Of a stretch of DNA of 44,070 bases, positions 1 through 8,632 are shown one piece after another. The stretch spans positions 1 through 44,070 of the forward strand of contig CALDYJ010000063.1 in assembly GCA_937941095.1 (NCBI GenBank), in the 5' to 3' direction. The DNA comes from an uncultured Saprospiraceae bacterium. GTDB lineage: Bacteria; Bacteroidota; Bacteroidia; Chitinophagales; Saprospiraceae. Position 1 is the stretch's first letter, and each line of letters starts with the position of its first letter. Made by a program: the position numbers and the translations under genes. Below the pieces are notes generated by a model, which worked only from the letters and a program-made list of their open reading frames with translations, made no database searches and was not told the DNA's origin.

Positions 1-270
1 TTTGGTTTACCTATACTAGAAGCATTTCATGCTGAAGTCCCAGTCATCACTTCTAATGTTAGTTCAATGCCAGAAGTAGCTGGACAAGCAGCCATTCTTA
101 TTAATCCAGATGATCATCATGAAATTTATCAAGCCATGAAAACCTTGAATGGTTCAGAAGATTTAAAAAAAGAACTTATCAAAAAAGGGAAGATTCAACG
201 AGAAAAATTTTCTTGGGACATTGCTTCAGAAAAAATATATGCTAGCCTCAAAAAAATTGCTTTAAATTAA
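1..270 (+). CDS. Glycosyltransferase, family 4-like (C-terminal end only)
   Basis: The reading frame is open from the first base and ends at the TAA at 268-270, so only the last 89 residues of a longer protein are present. The visible start, FGLPILEAFHAEVPVITS, is the nucleotide-sugar binding segment of GT-B fold enzymes (GT4, glycosyl transferases group 1). It holds the conserved Glu of the E-x7-E motif and is followed by the usual SSMPEVAGQAA stretch and an 'INPDD' turn. Such enzymes transfer sugars from nucleotide donors to lipid or polysaccharide acceptors at the cytoplasmic face of the membrane. The acceptor cannot be told from this fragment. The ATG at 67 is internal to the motif and is not the real start. 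Confidence 0.9.
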   Translation, partial: FGLPILEAFHAEVPVITSNVSSMPEVAGQAAILINPDDHHEIYQAMKTLNGSEDLKKELIKKGKIQREKFSWDIASEKIYASLKKIALN

Positions 271-294
271 ATTATCTGATTAATTTTATATGGA

Positions 295-1383
295 ATGGAA
301 CAAAACAATTTCATACTTGGAACAAAAAAAGGCTTGCTTTACTATGTGATGAGTGAAGGTAAATATGTTTTAAAATCTAATCATTTTGAAGGAATTCCTG
401 TAACTGCTTTTCTTAATGACAATAGAACAGGCGTCTGGTGGGTAGCATTAAATCATGGCCATTGGGGGGTAAAATTGCACAAAAGTGTTGACGAAGGTCA
501 AACTTGGGAAGCAGTTGATGTACCAAGCTTTCAAGAAGGCAAAGAATACAAAGCTGGTGTTCCTGCAACAGTAAAAGATATTTTTTGCATCCAACAAGGA
601 GGCGAAGATGAAAAGGATACTCTTTGGATAGGCACTAGACCCGGTGCTCTTTTTAAAAGCGAAGATTATGGAAAAACTTTCCAACTAAATCATGCCCTTT
701 GGGACTTGCCTTCCAGAACTAATCCCAACCAATGGTTTGGAGGAGGATGGGATGAACCCATTATACATTCGATTGAGTTACACCCAAACAACAAAGACCA
801 CATTTACTTGGGCTTAAGTGTAGCAGGAGTGTTTGAAACTAAAGATGGAGGTTCCTCCTGGTCTGCGATAAATAAAGGATCGATTGCTGGTTTTTTACCA
901 GATCCAAATGTAGAATTAGGACATGATCCACATAGACTTTTAATCTGTAAAAACAATCCTAATGTTTTATGGCAACAAAACCATTGTGGTGTTTTCAAAA
1001 CAGAAAATAGTGGTCAAAATTGGATTCCTTCAAGTAAAGAAGAGGAAGTTGCACATTTTGGATTTGCTCTTGCTATAGATCATGACAATCATAATGAAGC
1101 ATGGATCATTCCAGCAATTAGTGATGAAATTAGAATTGCTAATGATCAAAAATTAAGAGTATACTACACCAACGACTCCGGAGAAAATTGGACCTCGAGA
1201 TCCAACGGATTACCACAACAAAATTCTTTTGACTTAGTCTATAGACATGCATTCGACAAGCAAAATAATACATTAGCCTTTGGCACAACCACTGGAAATC
1301 TATATTTATCGAAAGACAAAGGATTGAATTGGATGACGGTATCAAACAACATTCCTCCAGTAAACGTTCTTCATTTTATTTAG
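295..1383 (+). CDS. BNR/Asp-box repeat protein (sialidase-like beta-propeller)
   Basis: A 362-residue protein with six Asp-box motifs (S/T-x-D-x-G-x-T/S/N-W/F) near residues 64-71, 122-129, 182-189, 236-243, 292-299 and 339-346. This spacing is typical of a six-bladed propeller of the BNR, sialidase or VPS10-like type. No signal peptide or membrane segment is visible, so it is probably cytoplasmic, which is unusual because most Asp-box proteins are exported. The arginine triad and catalytic Tyr of true sialidases were not recognised, so sialidase activity should not be assumed. It lies 24 bp downstream of the glycosyltransferase and 15 bp upstream of a small membrane protein on the same strand, so co-transcription is plausible. 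Confidence 0.8.
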   Translation: MEQNNFILGTKKGLLYYVMSEGKYVLKSNHFEGIPVTAFLNDNRTGVWWVALNHGHWGVKLHKSVDEGQTWEAVDVPSFQEGKEYKAGVPATVKDIFCIQQGGEDEKDTLWIGTRPGALFKSEDYGKTFQLNHALWDLPSRTNPNQWFGGGWDEPIIHSIELHPNNKDHIYLGLSVAGVFETKDGGSSWSAINKGSIAGFLPDPNVELGHDPHRLLICKNNPNVLWQQNHCGVFKTENSGQNWIPSSKEEEVAHFGFALAIDHDNHNEAWIIPAISDEIRIANDQKLRVYYTNDSGENWTSRSNGLPQQNSFDLVYRHAFDKQNNTLAFGTTTGNLYLSKDKGLNWMTVSNNIPPVNVLHFI

Positions 1384-1398
1384 CTAAATTTTTATTCC

Positions 1399-1743
1399 TT
1401 GACAAAAGTAGGCAGGTCTTATAATTTAGCTTTTTGGTTTCATGTTTTAATAACCATATTTGCATGGATCGGTCCCTTTATTTTTGACTGGAGACTGATG
1501 CTCATTTGCTACGCTTACGTTGTCCTCCAATTTCTATTTTTTGGCGAATGCTTTTTAAATCGTGCACACGCTATGGATGATGATGACGATGCAACGCTTT
1601 ATTCATTTATTTTTGAGAAACTTGGTTTTAAACCAAACAAAAAGAAAGTCAAACACTTTGTCAGGACATATGCCTACCTACTTCTAGCGGGGCTTACCAT
1701 ACTGTGGCAATTAGTTTTGGAGCATCGCGTCGAGTGGTTTTAA
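1399..1743 (+). CDS. Small uncharacterised membrane protein, TTG start
   Basis: A 114-residue protein with three hydrophobic segments (about residues 10-28, 32-50 and 92-108). Between the second and third is an acidic run (MDDDDDA) followed by a lysine-rich stretch (NKKKVKH). The first in-frame ATG lies inside the second hydrophobic segment, so the TTG at 1399 is the likely start. It follows the upstream stop by only 15 bp. The phrase FFGECFLN after the second helix weakly resembles the Cys-containing motif of DUF2784-like small membrane proteins, but I cannot assign a family with confidence. No function is proposed. Confidence 0.6.
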   Translation: MTKVGRSYNLAFWFHVLITIFAWIGPFIFDWRLMLICYAYVVLQFLFFGECFLNRAHAMDDDDDATLYSFIFEKLGFKPNKKKVKHFVRTYAYLLLAGLTILWQLVLEHRVEWF

Positions 1744-1820
1744 CATAAAAAGCTCCTCCTTACCCAACCATTTCTCATAGTGGAGCCGTCATTATAAATG
1801 AATCTCAAAAAGATAAAATT

Positions 1821-2456
1821 ATGAAAAATGTATTAACCTTTTTAATCATAGGTTTTTCCTTCGCCATTTCTGCCCAAGATCAGGGTAAATGGAGCCTGGA
1901 AATAAGAAGTTCTTACGACCTTTACAAGTACGATGTTGTTGAGTACATGAATGCACTGCCTACAAGTGAAGTCACTGGATTGCACATCATCGACGACAAA
2001 TACAATTACAGCCTAGGTATACAATCTGGATACAAATTAAATGAACAAATAGACATTGGATTTGGCTTAACTTATTCTAATAGAAAATCTGAAGTAACTT
2101 GTTATTGCCACCTCTGTGATAAAATATTCACGCCCCCACAAGAAACAAATTTTGAATTTATCAGTCTACCTCTTTTCTTAAGGTACTATCCATTAAAAAC
2201 TAAGCTATTAAGTCCTTATCTCCTTTTAGGAGCAAATTATCGGACCTATCTTTCAAAAGAGTTTAGAGAAGGTTTACATAAAATCCAAATGGAAGGCAAA
2301 GCAGGTATCGGCTTGCAGATAAAAGTGGCAAAAAACTTTTCTCTAAGTGCTGAGAGTTTTTATTTGAACGACCTATACAGCATAAGTGAATTTTCAGATT
2401 TTAAGTATAAAGGTTTGAGTTTTGCTTTCGGAGCAAACTATCATTTTAAAAAATAA
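1821..2456 (+). CDS. Outer-membrane beta-barrel protein (porin family, OMP_b-brl-like)
   Basis: A 211-residue protein with a Sec signal peptide (about residues 1-18, cleaved after ISA-Q). The rest is alternating hydrophobic/polar strands with aromatic girdle residues and an ending in ...FGANYHFKK, typical of small eight-stranded barrels of the PF13568 type common in Bacteroidota. A CYCHLC segment near residues 94-99 is unusual in such a barrel and probably sits in an extracellular loop. The role is unknown; these barrels are often annotated as PorT-like or porin family. The gene is followed by a strong terminator shared with the convergent sulfotransferase operon. Confidence 0.8.
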   Translation: MKNVLTFLIIGFSFAISAQDQGKWSLEIRSSYDLYKYDVVEYMNALPTSEVTGLHIIDDKYNYSLGIQSGYKLNEQIDIGFGLTYSNRKSEVTCYCHLCDKIFTPPQETNFEFISLPLFLRYYPLKTKLLSPYLLLGANYRTYLSKEFREGLHKIQMEGKAGIGLQIKVAKNFSLSAESFYLNDLYSISEFSDFKYKGLSFAFGANYHFKK

Positions 2457-2474
2457 ATTTATCTTGATAGAAAT

Positions 2475-2516
2475 AAAAAAGGCACAAAAACTAATTAAAG
2501 TTTTTGTGCCTTTTTT
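2475..2516. terminator. Bidirectional intrinsic terminator
   Basis: A perfect 18-bp inverted repeat (2475-2492 and 2499-2516) with a 6-nt loop AATTAA. It has a GC-containing core (GGCACAAAAACT) and six A/T on each outer side, so it gives a U-tract in both directions. It separates the beta-barrel gene (plus) from the convergent arylsulfotransferase genes (minus). Confidence 0.92.
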
Positions 2517-2529
2517 GATTCTAGCATTA

Positions 2530-4203
2530 TTAATGCACAATCAATTTTCTCATTTCCCTTTTATTGATTTCTACTAAGTAGATTCCTGTGTCCCAATTGG
2601 AAATATCCACATACTTTCTTCCACCCATTACTTCAAAAGTTTCTATTGGGCGTCCTAATAGATCATAGATCGTTATGTTCACAGATTTCCCTGTATTGCA
2701 TTCTAGAGTGAGCCAGTCATTCGCTGGATTAGGATAAACTTTTAAATCGTAATACATTGGCGTACTTTCTGTAGATAAGATTTGATCACAAAAAGTCGTA
2801 TTGGGTTCTAATTCAATATATGCTCCGCCACTCAAATCTTTTCCATCAAAGGCTTCATAATCAGAAGGTATCCTAGTTACTCTAAAAGTCAGATTGTTAT
2901 TGATTTCCAACGAATCTCCTTGAGTTGCAGGTTCTCCACCTCCATTAAGCGGGGTTATGTATTCCCAGACAATTTCATTATCAGGAGTTAATTCAAAGGT
3001 ATAGCCAAACCTGCCGACACAAATCAAGTAATTACCATTTGGTAAAATTTGAAAACTGGATAATCCTGTAGACCACATATTGCTTGCTACGGGGTGTTGA
3101 ATGGTTTCATCAAATTCATCTGGTCCCCATTGCTTATCTTCTTTTACATAGGACCACTTGTACATGTCCCAATTTGCATCAAAGATATTGGCAGTAGAAA
3201 AATCTGAGCCTACTCTATTATTAAAAACTGAAAACTTTCCAAAATGAGGATGCGAAGGACTTAAAAAATCATCAATGTATTTAATATCGTGTTGATAAAA
3301 CAATAATTGATCATCAGCTGTCCCATTATTGTGAGCAGCAGGATTTCCAAACCTATAGTTTAAATCTCCTCCACTATTCCCAAAACCACCATTACTTCCT
3401 GCTGCTTGTTCTGTAGTCGTTGTATTATCAATCACCCAGACTTCATGAAAGGTTGGTACACTCAAAATAATTTGCCCTCTTTCTTCATTGTAATCAATTG
3501 CATTAGAGTGCATCCAATCTGCTTTTCCATCATTATCATCGTAATTAATGTTTATCCTTTCTGGGTGATCTGCAACAACACCAAAATTATCCTTTGTTGG
3601 ATCGAAATCTTGTATGAGATGATCCCATACATTCCATTCCCATACAATAGGTTCTGTAGAATTTAATCGTGGATCTAATTCAATAATTTTATCTGGCCAC
3701 ATTGCACCTTGGCTAAGCGTAGAAGTATCTCTCCCTGCTTGTATACAAGCATCGATGTCTTTATACTCCCAAACAATCGCTAGGATGTTGCCATTTTCTT
3801 TTATCGCGATGTCATGATGTAATCTAGCTGAGGCATCATTTTTTGTATAAGACCATGCAAGATTATTTTCCCAGTCTCTTATTTCAATGGTCGCTCCACC
3901 ACCTCCTGCCCAAATCGCATCGCCAGTCACTGATCCAGGTCTAGTTGTTTTAATCAAAGTTCCATCTTCTCTTAAGTAAGCCATATTACCCGGAACAGTA
4001 CCTTCATCGCCTAACCACTGATGAACTATTTGTCCACAGTTATCCACCAAATAAGTGTTCGGTTGTCTATGTGGATAGAAAAGGTTATAACCATCCATGG
4101 CCTTTGAAGGATTATAAGAAATTAAACCTACCGTATTGTCCTGGGCGCATAGATTACCCAATCCTAAAAAGGCCAAAAAGATAAAAAGTAAATTTCTAAT
4201 CAT
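2530..4203 (-). CDS. Arylsulfotransferase (ASST) family protein with T9SS type A sorting domain (copy 1)
   Basis: A 557-residue secreted protein. The signal peptide covers about residues 1-20 (ends LCAQ). The body carries ASST-family hallmarks: an N-terminal 'YLVDNCGQIVHQW' strand, paired His in LHHDIAIKENGNIL, 'DWMHSNAIDYN', a 'QHDIKYI' motif and a 'WEYITPL' strand, the repeated-blade pattern of a six-bladed propeller. Aryl-sulfate sulfotransferases move sulfate from a phenolic sulfate donor to a phenol acceptor through a histidine intermediate. Activity here is inferred only, since many ASST-like proteins are uncharacterised. About 70 C-terminal residues (YPNPANDWLTL to the end) form a T9SS type A sorting domain, implying surface delivery. 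Its ATG overlaps the stop of copy 2 by 4 bp (ATGA), so the two are translationally coupled. Confidence 0.85.
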   Translation of the reverse strand: MIRNLLFIFLAFLGLGNLCAQDNTVGLISYNPSKAMDGYNLFYPHRQPNTYLVDNCGQIVHQWLGDEGTVPGNMAYLREDGTLIKTTRPGSVTGDAIWAGGGGATIEIRDWENNLAWSYTKNDASARLHHDIAIKENGNILAIVWEYKDIDACIQAGRDTSTLSQGAMWPDKIIELDPRLNSTEPIVWEWNVWDHLIQDFDPTKDNFGVVADHPERININYDDNDGKADWMHSNAIDYNEERGQIILSVPTFHEVWVIDNTTTTEQAAGSNGGFGNSGGDLNYRFGNPAAHNNGTADDQLLFYQHDIKYIDDFLSPSHPHFGKFSVFNNRVGSDFSTANIFDANWDMYKWSYVKEDKQWGPDEFDETIQHPVASNMWSTGLSSFQILPNGNYLICVGRFGYTFELTPDNEIVWEYITPLNGGGEPATQGDSLEINNNLTFRVTRIPSDYEAFDGKDLSGGAYIELEPNTTFCDQILSTESTPMYYDLKVYPNPANDWLTLECNTGKSVNITIYDLLGRPIETFEVMGGRKYVDISNWDTGIYLVEINKREMRKLIVH

Positions 4204-5873
4204 AGTTTTATCAATTTAAAAATGTTTGTCTTCGAATGTTGCTGATTATTGACCTGCAAAATATACATTCCTTGGGGATATGTGGCTAAACTAAGTTCAT
4301 TTTGTCCAGGACTTAGCGTTCCTTTTACATACATTCCTCCTGACAAAGAGAACAATCTAAAGTCAAGTATTTCTGTTCCATTGTTTATCACTACAGCTTT
4401 TTCGTGAATTGGATTACTTAATAAGCTTAGTCCTTCAAGTAAAGAAATTGATTCGTCTGAAACAGGATGAATTTCACAATCTGAAGGGATTGGCATAGCT
4501 TCAAGCACTTCTCTTGGATTTAAATCTTTACCTTCAAAAGCTGGATAATCTTCTCCATAACGATAGGCGCGAAAGAGATCATTTTGTATGGGATCATCTC
4601 CTTGATTTAATGGATTACTTCCCCTCAATGGATTAATGTAGTCCCAAACTAATTTTTCATCAGCATCAATTTCAAAAATTCTCCCACTGTCTCCATCGCA
4701 AATTAAAGTATTTCCATTTTCAAGTCGCTGTGTACCTGACACTCTAGGCGAAAAGAATTCAATGTGATTGTCGCCTCCGCCATAAAACCACTCAAAAGTT
4801 TCTGGGCCAAATCTTCCATTGATCATTTGATATTCTCCATTGCTATCTATTGGAGCTATCCATTCAATGGATTGACTTTGGATGCCTAATGCACTTGCTG
4901 GACCATTATTATTATAGATTAACATATTCCCAGCACCAGGCAAGCCTTCAGGAATCCATTGAGCATCATGTTGTCCATAAAAAAAACGAGTACTTTGTGC
5001 ACCGCTTTCATAAGCACTTGGATTACCCCATCTGTATAAAAAATCTCCTCCTTTTCCTGCATTCCCTCCTTCATGAGATGCCGCTTCTTCTGTTGTTGTA
5101 CTATGATCAATCACCCAAACCTCTCCCATAGTTCTGGAACAAAGCATGATCTGATCTAAGTTAGGATTATAATCTATGGCATTGACATGTACCCAATCAG
5201 ATTGAGCATTTCCTGTACCTGTATTTCCTCCTAAGAAATTCACATTAAACAATTCTGGGTGTTCTGAAATCACTCCATAGTTTAAAAGATTTGGATCAAA
5301 GTCTTGTACTATATGATCCCATAGATGCCATTCCCAAACTATTTCAGCGTCATTGTCCCCAATCGGTTTCAATTCAAATACCATGTCTGGCCACAAGCCA
5401 TTCTCAGGAATAAATTCCGGATCTCTTCCACCATTAAGGACTAGATCACTAGGAATTCTTTCCCAAGCGATAACCAAAATATTTCCATTTGGCATATATT
5501 CAACATCATGATGTTGATGATAATTTGGACTTGCAACATCAAAGCCCCACTCTAGTTCACCTTCCCAAGAATAAATCTCAATTCTTCCGCCAATCCCTCC
5601 TCCATTAAATCCATCTGATGCAATTCTAGCTGTTCTTAAAAGTCGACCATCTTCCAGCAAATAGGTCACCATGCCTGGATTGTAAAGGTGTTGCCATTGA
5701 TGCACCACTCTACCACAATTATCCAACAAATAGGATTCTTTAGCCGCCGTTGGGGCAAGTAAAGTATAGCCATTAAGTGATCGCTGATCATTCTTAATCA
5801 GTCCAATGGTTTGGCTTACCGCCAAATTGCTTAGTGAGCATAAAATGAAGCTTAAAAAAAAGAATTTCATCAT
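4200..5873 (-). CDS. Arylsulfotransferase (ASST) family protein with T9SS-like C-terminal domain (copy 2)
   Basis: A 557-residue paralogue of the downstream protein, with the same domain order: signal peptide about 1-20 (AVSQ cleavage), 'YLLDNCGRVVHQWQ', 'YHQHHDVEYMPNGNILV', 'DWVHVNAIDYN', 'WVIDHSTTTEEAA', 'GQHDAQWI' and 'WDYINPL'. The C-terminal 70 residues (LSNPIHEKAVV... YPQGMYILQV) match the T9SS type A sorting pattern, although the usual YPNP is degenerate (LSNP). It is first in the ASST pair and lies 67 bp downstream of a receptor gene on the same strand, with no terminator seen between. An operon of receptor plus two surface sulfotransferase-like enzymes is likely. The substrate is unknown. 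Confidence 0.85.
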   Translation of the reverse strand: MMKFFFLSFILCSLSNLAVSQTIGLIKNDQRSLNGYTLLAPTAAKESYLLDNCGRVVHQWQHLYNPGMVTYLLEDGRLLRTARIASDGFNGGGIGGRIEIYSWEGELEWGFDVASPNYHQHHDVEYMPNGNILVIAWERIPSDLVLNGGRDPEFIPENGLWPDMVFELKPIGDNDAEIVWEWHLWDHIVQDFDPNLLNYGVISEHPELFNVNFLGGNTGTGNAQSDWVHVNAIDYNPNLDQIMLCSRTMGEVWVIDHSTTTEEAASHEGGNAGKGGDFLYRWGNPSAYESGAQSTRFFYGQHDAQWIPEGLPGAGNMLIYNNNGPASALGIQSQSIEWIAPIDSNGEYQMINGRFGPETFEWFYGGGDNHIEFFSPRVSGTQRLENGNTLICDGDSGRIFEIDADEKLVWDYINPLRGSNPLNQGDDPIQNDLFRAYRYGEDYPAFEGKDLNPREVLEAMPIPSDCEIHPVSDESISLLEGLSLLSNPIHEKAVVINNGTEILDFRLFSLSGGMYVKGTLSPGQNELSLATYPQGMYILQVNNQQHSKTNIFKLIKL

Positions 5874-5940
5874 GCTTAAATTTAGGGGCTAAATCTTAAA
5901 AATGAAAATCCATCAGCCCTATTAGTGTAGTAGTTTACAT

Positions 5941-8403
5941 TTAAAAATCTCCTCCTCCATCCCAGTTCTGGCGATTTCTCCCACCTCTTTTTTTCTTTTG
6001 ATTAATTCTATAATTAAAGCCTAATGTAATTGTGCGAGACCTCCATTGGAATTCCTCATTTACGTATAGGTTTTCTAAAATTGTTTCCCCTCTTCTTTTT
6101 CGACTATTGAATAAATCTCTGACATTTAAAGTCAATGTGCCATTATTCTGCAAAACTTCTTTACTAAATCCTAAATCTACACTCAAGATGGACAACCGTT
6201 TCCCTTGGGTTGTTTTTCTTGGGGCCCGATAGTTAGCACTAATTTGAGCATCAATCTTTTTCGGGAGTTGAAATTTAGACATTACTCTAGCAGTCCAGGT
6301 GTAGGTATCTACATCGCCAAACTCTCCACCATCTGTAATGTTCCTAAAAAAATTGAAGTTTGTATTAACCATCATCTTTTTCGAAAATCGATACGTCCCA
6401 TTTATTTCCAAGCCATAATCTTCAGCTGTAGCCAAATTTTCAGGCCTTCTTGTGGTAATTGTATTGCCCAAACTATCTTTAGCTGTGCTGGCTAAAACTC
6501 TTGCTATGACATTTCTACTGTCTCTATAATATAAGGAAGAATTAAAAGAGCCTTTGTCCCAAACCTTCAGAAAACCTAATTCATAAGAATCAGTAAACTC
6601 AGGATCTAAATCTGGATTCCCACTAAAAAAATTTCGTGGATCACTAAAAGTAAAGAATGGGTTTAAATCCCAAAACCTTGGACGACTAACTCTTTTACTA
6701 TAGCTAAGTTGAATGGTATTCCCTTCTGAAAGTTCATAACCAACATGTGCAGATGGAAAAAGATTAAAATAATCTCTAGGATTAATTTCAGCTGAATTAA
6801 CTAATTCAGTTCTTACATCAGTATATTCTCCTCTTAAACCAATTTGGTAAGAAAATCGATCTATTTTATTTCCATAAATTAAATAAGTAGCAAATATATT
6901 TTCATCATAAATAAAATCATTTGAAAAGCCAGGCAAGGTCCACCATCCATCATTTTGACCAATGTATTCCTCAACTAAAAAATCATTTCTTATTTGTCTT
7001 AAAGAACCCCTTAGGCCTATTTCAAGTTTACTCTCCTTAGAAAATGGTTTTGAGTAGTCAGCTTGAAAAATGTACATCCGCTCTCCTTCATCGTTATTTG
7101 ATCTTTGGTTTAAATCATCGAGATCATTTGGATTAAAAGTATAAGTCTGAAACAATTCCGAATTTTCTATTTCACTATTTTCTTGGAACCTAAAATCGGC
7201 TGTAAACTCATGCCCTCTTTCTTTAAAACTTTTGTTATATGTTATCGAATATTCCAGCTTATCCTCATTTTCAACCTCATCATCATTTCTGACTGTCTTT
7301 AAAGTCAAGTTACTAAAATCATCTACATAGTCATCATAATATACAAAGGTCTCATTTTCTTCTTTGCCAAATTTATATTGAAAGGCTGTCGTTAATACAT
7401 CTTTTTCGGTAAAGTAATAATCTGCTCCAAACCTTACCGTATTTCCCCAGCCACCTCTTTCATGCGCTCTTCGTTGATCTGAAATCGAGAGAAAATCATC
7501 ATTTTGAAATTCTTGATACCTAAAACCAGAACCTGGATTTTTACGATATTGAATACCATAGTTTACAAAAAAATTGAACTTGTTTTTTCGATAATTTAGG
7601 TTAGCTGCTAAACCATAAATTGAAGGATGTCCAAGACTCAAATCGAAAGAACCATTAAAGCCTTTTTCTTGATTTTTTTTAAGCACAATATTTATGATCC
7701 CAGACATGCCTTCAGCTTCATATTTTGCTGAAGGATTTGTAATAACTTCAACTCGCTCAATCATATTAGCTGGTATTGTTTTCAAACCATTATTGCTCCC
7801 TATACCAATAATACCGGATGGCTTTCCATCAATAAGTAATCGAACATTTCCATTGCCTCTCAATTCAATGTTACCATCTATGTCTACAGTTACAGAAGGT
7901 ACATTATCAAGAATGTCTAAAGCTGAGCCTCCTCGATTTGCTAAATCCTTCCCTACATTAAAAACCCGCTTATCTAAGGAAAGCTGCATGGATGATTTTT
8001 CAGCGGTAACTTCAACTTCTTCCAATAGTTGCGTATTGGCTACTAGTTCTACTATTCCTAAATCTGCGGACTTTGTAGCACGGTTGATTTGTATTTCTTC
8101 TATTTTTTTTGAATCGTAAGCAATAAACTCTACAATTGCATACAAGCGACCTGGTCTTGAAGTGAAACTAAAATTACCTTTTTCATCCGTTATCCCACCA
8201 GCAACAACAGTGTCATCTTTTTTATTGTAAATGCTTATTGTTGCAAATTCAAGTCCTTCATTATTATCTTGATCAATGACTTTTCCTGAAATTTCAATAC
8301 TTGGCATTGGGCCGCTTGCCTTATTACCTTGTTGCGTGAAGCATGGTGCAATGTATACACTTAAACTGATCAAAATAAAGAGACATCTTTTAATTAGAAT
8401 CAT
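5941..8403 (-). CDS. TonB-dependent receptor-like outer-membrane protein (CarboxypepD_reg, plug, OMP_b-brl_3)
   Basis: An 820-residue protein with a signal peptide (about 1-24). A carboxypeptidase-regulatory-like domain follows at about 36-120 (ISGKVIDQDNNEGLEFATISIY...). A plug domain spans about 130-240, containing 'ALDILDNVPSVTVDIDGNIELRG' and 'ERVEVITNPSAKYEAEGMSGIINIV'. The rest is a long 22-strand-type barrel. This is the OMP_b-brl_3 branch of the TonB-dependent receptor superfamily. No clear TonB box was identified. The Gly/Arg/Asn-rich tail ending GGGDF is odd, since barrels usually end on an aromatic within a strand. It is probably the first gene of an operon with two ASST genes. A perfect TATCTTTG box lies 5 bp upstream of the ATG, and an attenuator-like hairpin lies further upstream. 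Confidence 0.85.
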   Translation of the reverse strand: MILIKRCLFILISLSVYIAPCFTQQGNKASGPMPSIEISGKVIDQDNNEGLEFATISIYNKKDDTVVAGGITDEKGNFSFTSRPGRLYAIVEFIAYDSKKIEEIQINRATKSADLGIVELVANTQLLEEVEVTAEKSSMQLSLDKRVFNVGKDLANRGGSALDILDNVPSVTVDIDGNIELRGNGNVRLLIDGKPSGIIGIGSNNGLKTIPANMIERVEVITNPSAKYEAEGMSGIINIVLKKNQEKGFNGSFDLSLGHPSIYGLAANLNYRKNKFNFFVNYGIQYRKNPGSGFRYQEFQNDDFLSISDQRRAHERGGWGNTVRFGADYYFTEKDVLTTAFQYKFGKEENETFVYYDDYVDDFSNLTLKTVRNDDEVENEDKLEYSITYNKSFKERGHEFTADFRFQENSEIENSELFQTYTFNPNDLDDLNQRSNNDEGERMYIFQADYSKPFSKESKLEIGLRGSLRQIRNDFLVEEYIGQNDGWWTLPGFSNDFIYDENIFATYLIYGNKIDRFSYQIGLRGEYTDVRTELVNSAEINPRDYFNLFPSAHVGYELSEGNTIQLSYSKRVSRPRFWDLNPFFTFSDPRNFFSGNPDLDPEFTDSYELGFLKVWDKGSFNSSLYYRDSRNVIARVLASTAKDSLGNTITTRRPENLATAEDYGLEINGTYRFSKKMMVNTNFNFFRNITDGGEFGDVDTYTWTARVMSKFQLPKKIDAQISANYRAPRKTTQGKRLSILSVDLGFSKEVLQNNGTLTLNVRDLFNSRKRRGETILENLYVNEEFQWRSRTITLGFNYRINQKKKRGGRNRQNWDGGGDF

Positions 8404-8407
8404 AAGG

Positions 8408-8415
8408 CAAAGATA
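8408..8415 (-). promoter_or_regulatory. -7 promoter box for the receptor operon, abutting its start codon
   Basis: The minus strand reads TATCTTTG, an exact match to the Bacteroidota -7 consensus TAnnTTTG. Its last base is 5 bp from the ATG at 8403. If used, transcription would start at or within a few bases of the start codon, giving an essentially leaderless mRNA. No convincing -33 TTG was identified. Confidence 0.5.
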
Positions 8416-8460
8416 ATTATTCTAAGATGAGGATAACAGTAGGAAAGCTAAACGAATGTT

Positions 8461-8520
8461 AAAAAAAAGGTTTACTAAACTTATCCATACTTATAAACAA
8501 GTACAACGTCTAGTAAACCT
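8461..8520 (-). terminator. Hairpin plus U-tract: attenuator of the receptor operon or terminator of a small RNA
   Basis: Ten-base arms (8468-8477 and 8511-8520) are perfectly complementary. Inside the loop is a second small stem (TACTT/AAGTA). On the minus strand the outer stem is followed by eight U (A-run at 8461-8468), the layout of an intrinsic terminator. No protein gene on the minus strand lies upstream of it, because the next gene to the right (8633) points the other way. It must therefore end either a non-coding transcript or a leader of the receptor gene at 8403. Confidence 0.65.
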
Positions 8521-8555
8521 CCATTAGCTACATCAATATGGCAAACTAAATTCAC
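8461..8555 (-). ncRNA. Candidate ~95-nt non-coding transcript or 5' leader
   Basis: A possible transcript starts just downstream of a perfect TAATTTTG -7 box on the minus strand (8560-8567) and ends at the U-tract hairpin at 8461-8520. It would be about 95 nt and has no open reading frame of note. Two readings are possible: a free small RNA, or a leader that is sometimes terminated before reaching the receptor gene. The region is AT-rich, so a chance match to the promoter box is a real possibility. Confidence 0.35.
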
Positions 8556-8616
8556 AATCCAAAATTATATCCGTTTTGCTTTGTTAAATTCGGTATAATT
8601 GACATATTAAAAAAAA

Positions 8617-8624
8617 TATCTTTG
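8617..8624 (+). promoter_or_regulatory. -7 promoter box for the SDR gene
   Basis: TATCTTTG matches TAnnTTTG exactly and ends 8 bp before the ATG at 8633. The predicted transcript therefore has almost no leader. A TTG at 8599-8601 lies upstream, but at 15 bp the spacing is shorter than usual. Confidence 0.5.
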
Positions 8625-8632
8625 CATAAAAA

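Noticed and set aside
7694..8119. 141-residue plus-strand open frame opposite the receptor gene
   Set aside because: It is antisense to the plug domain, has no recognisable family and no promoter, and is explained by codon bias of the receptor gene.
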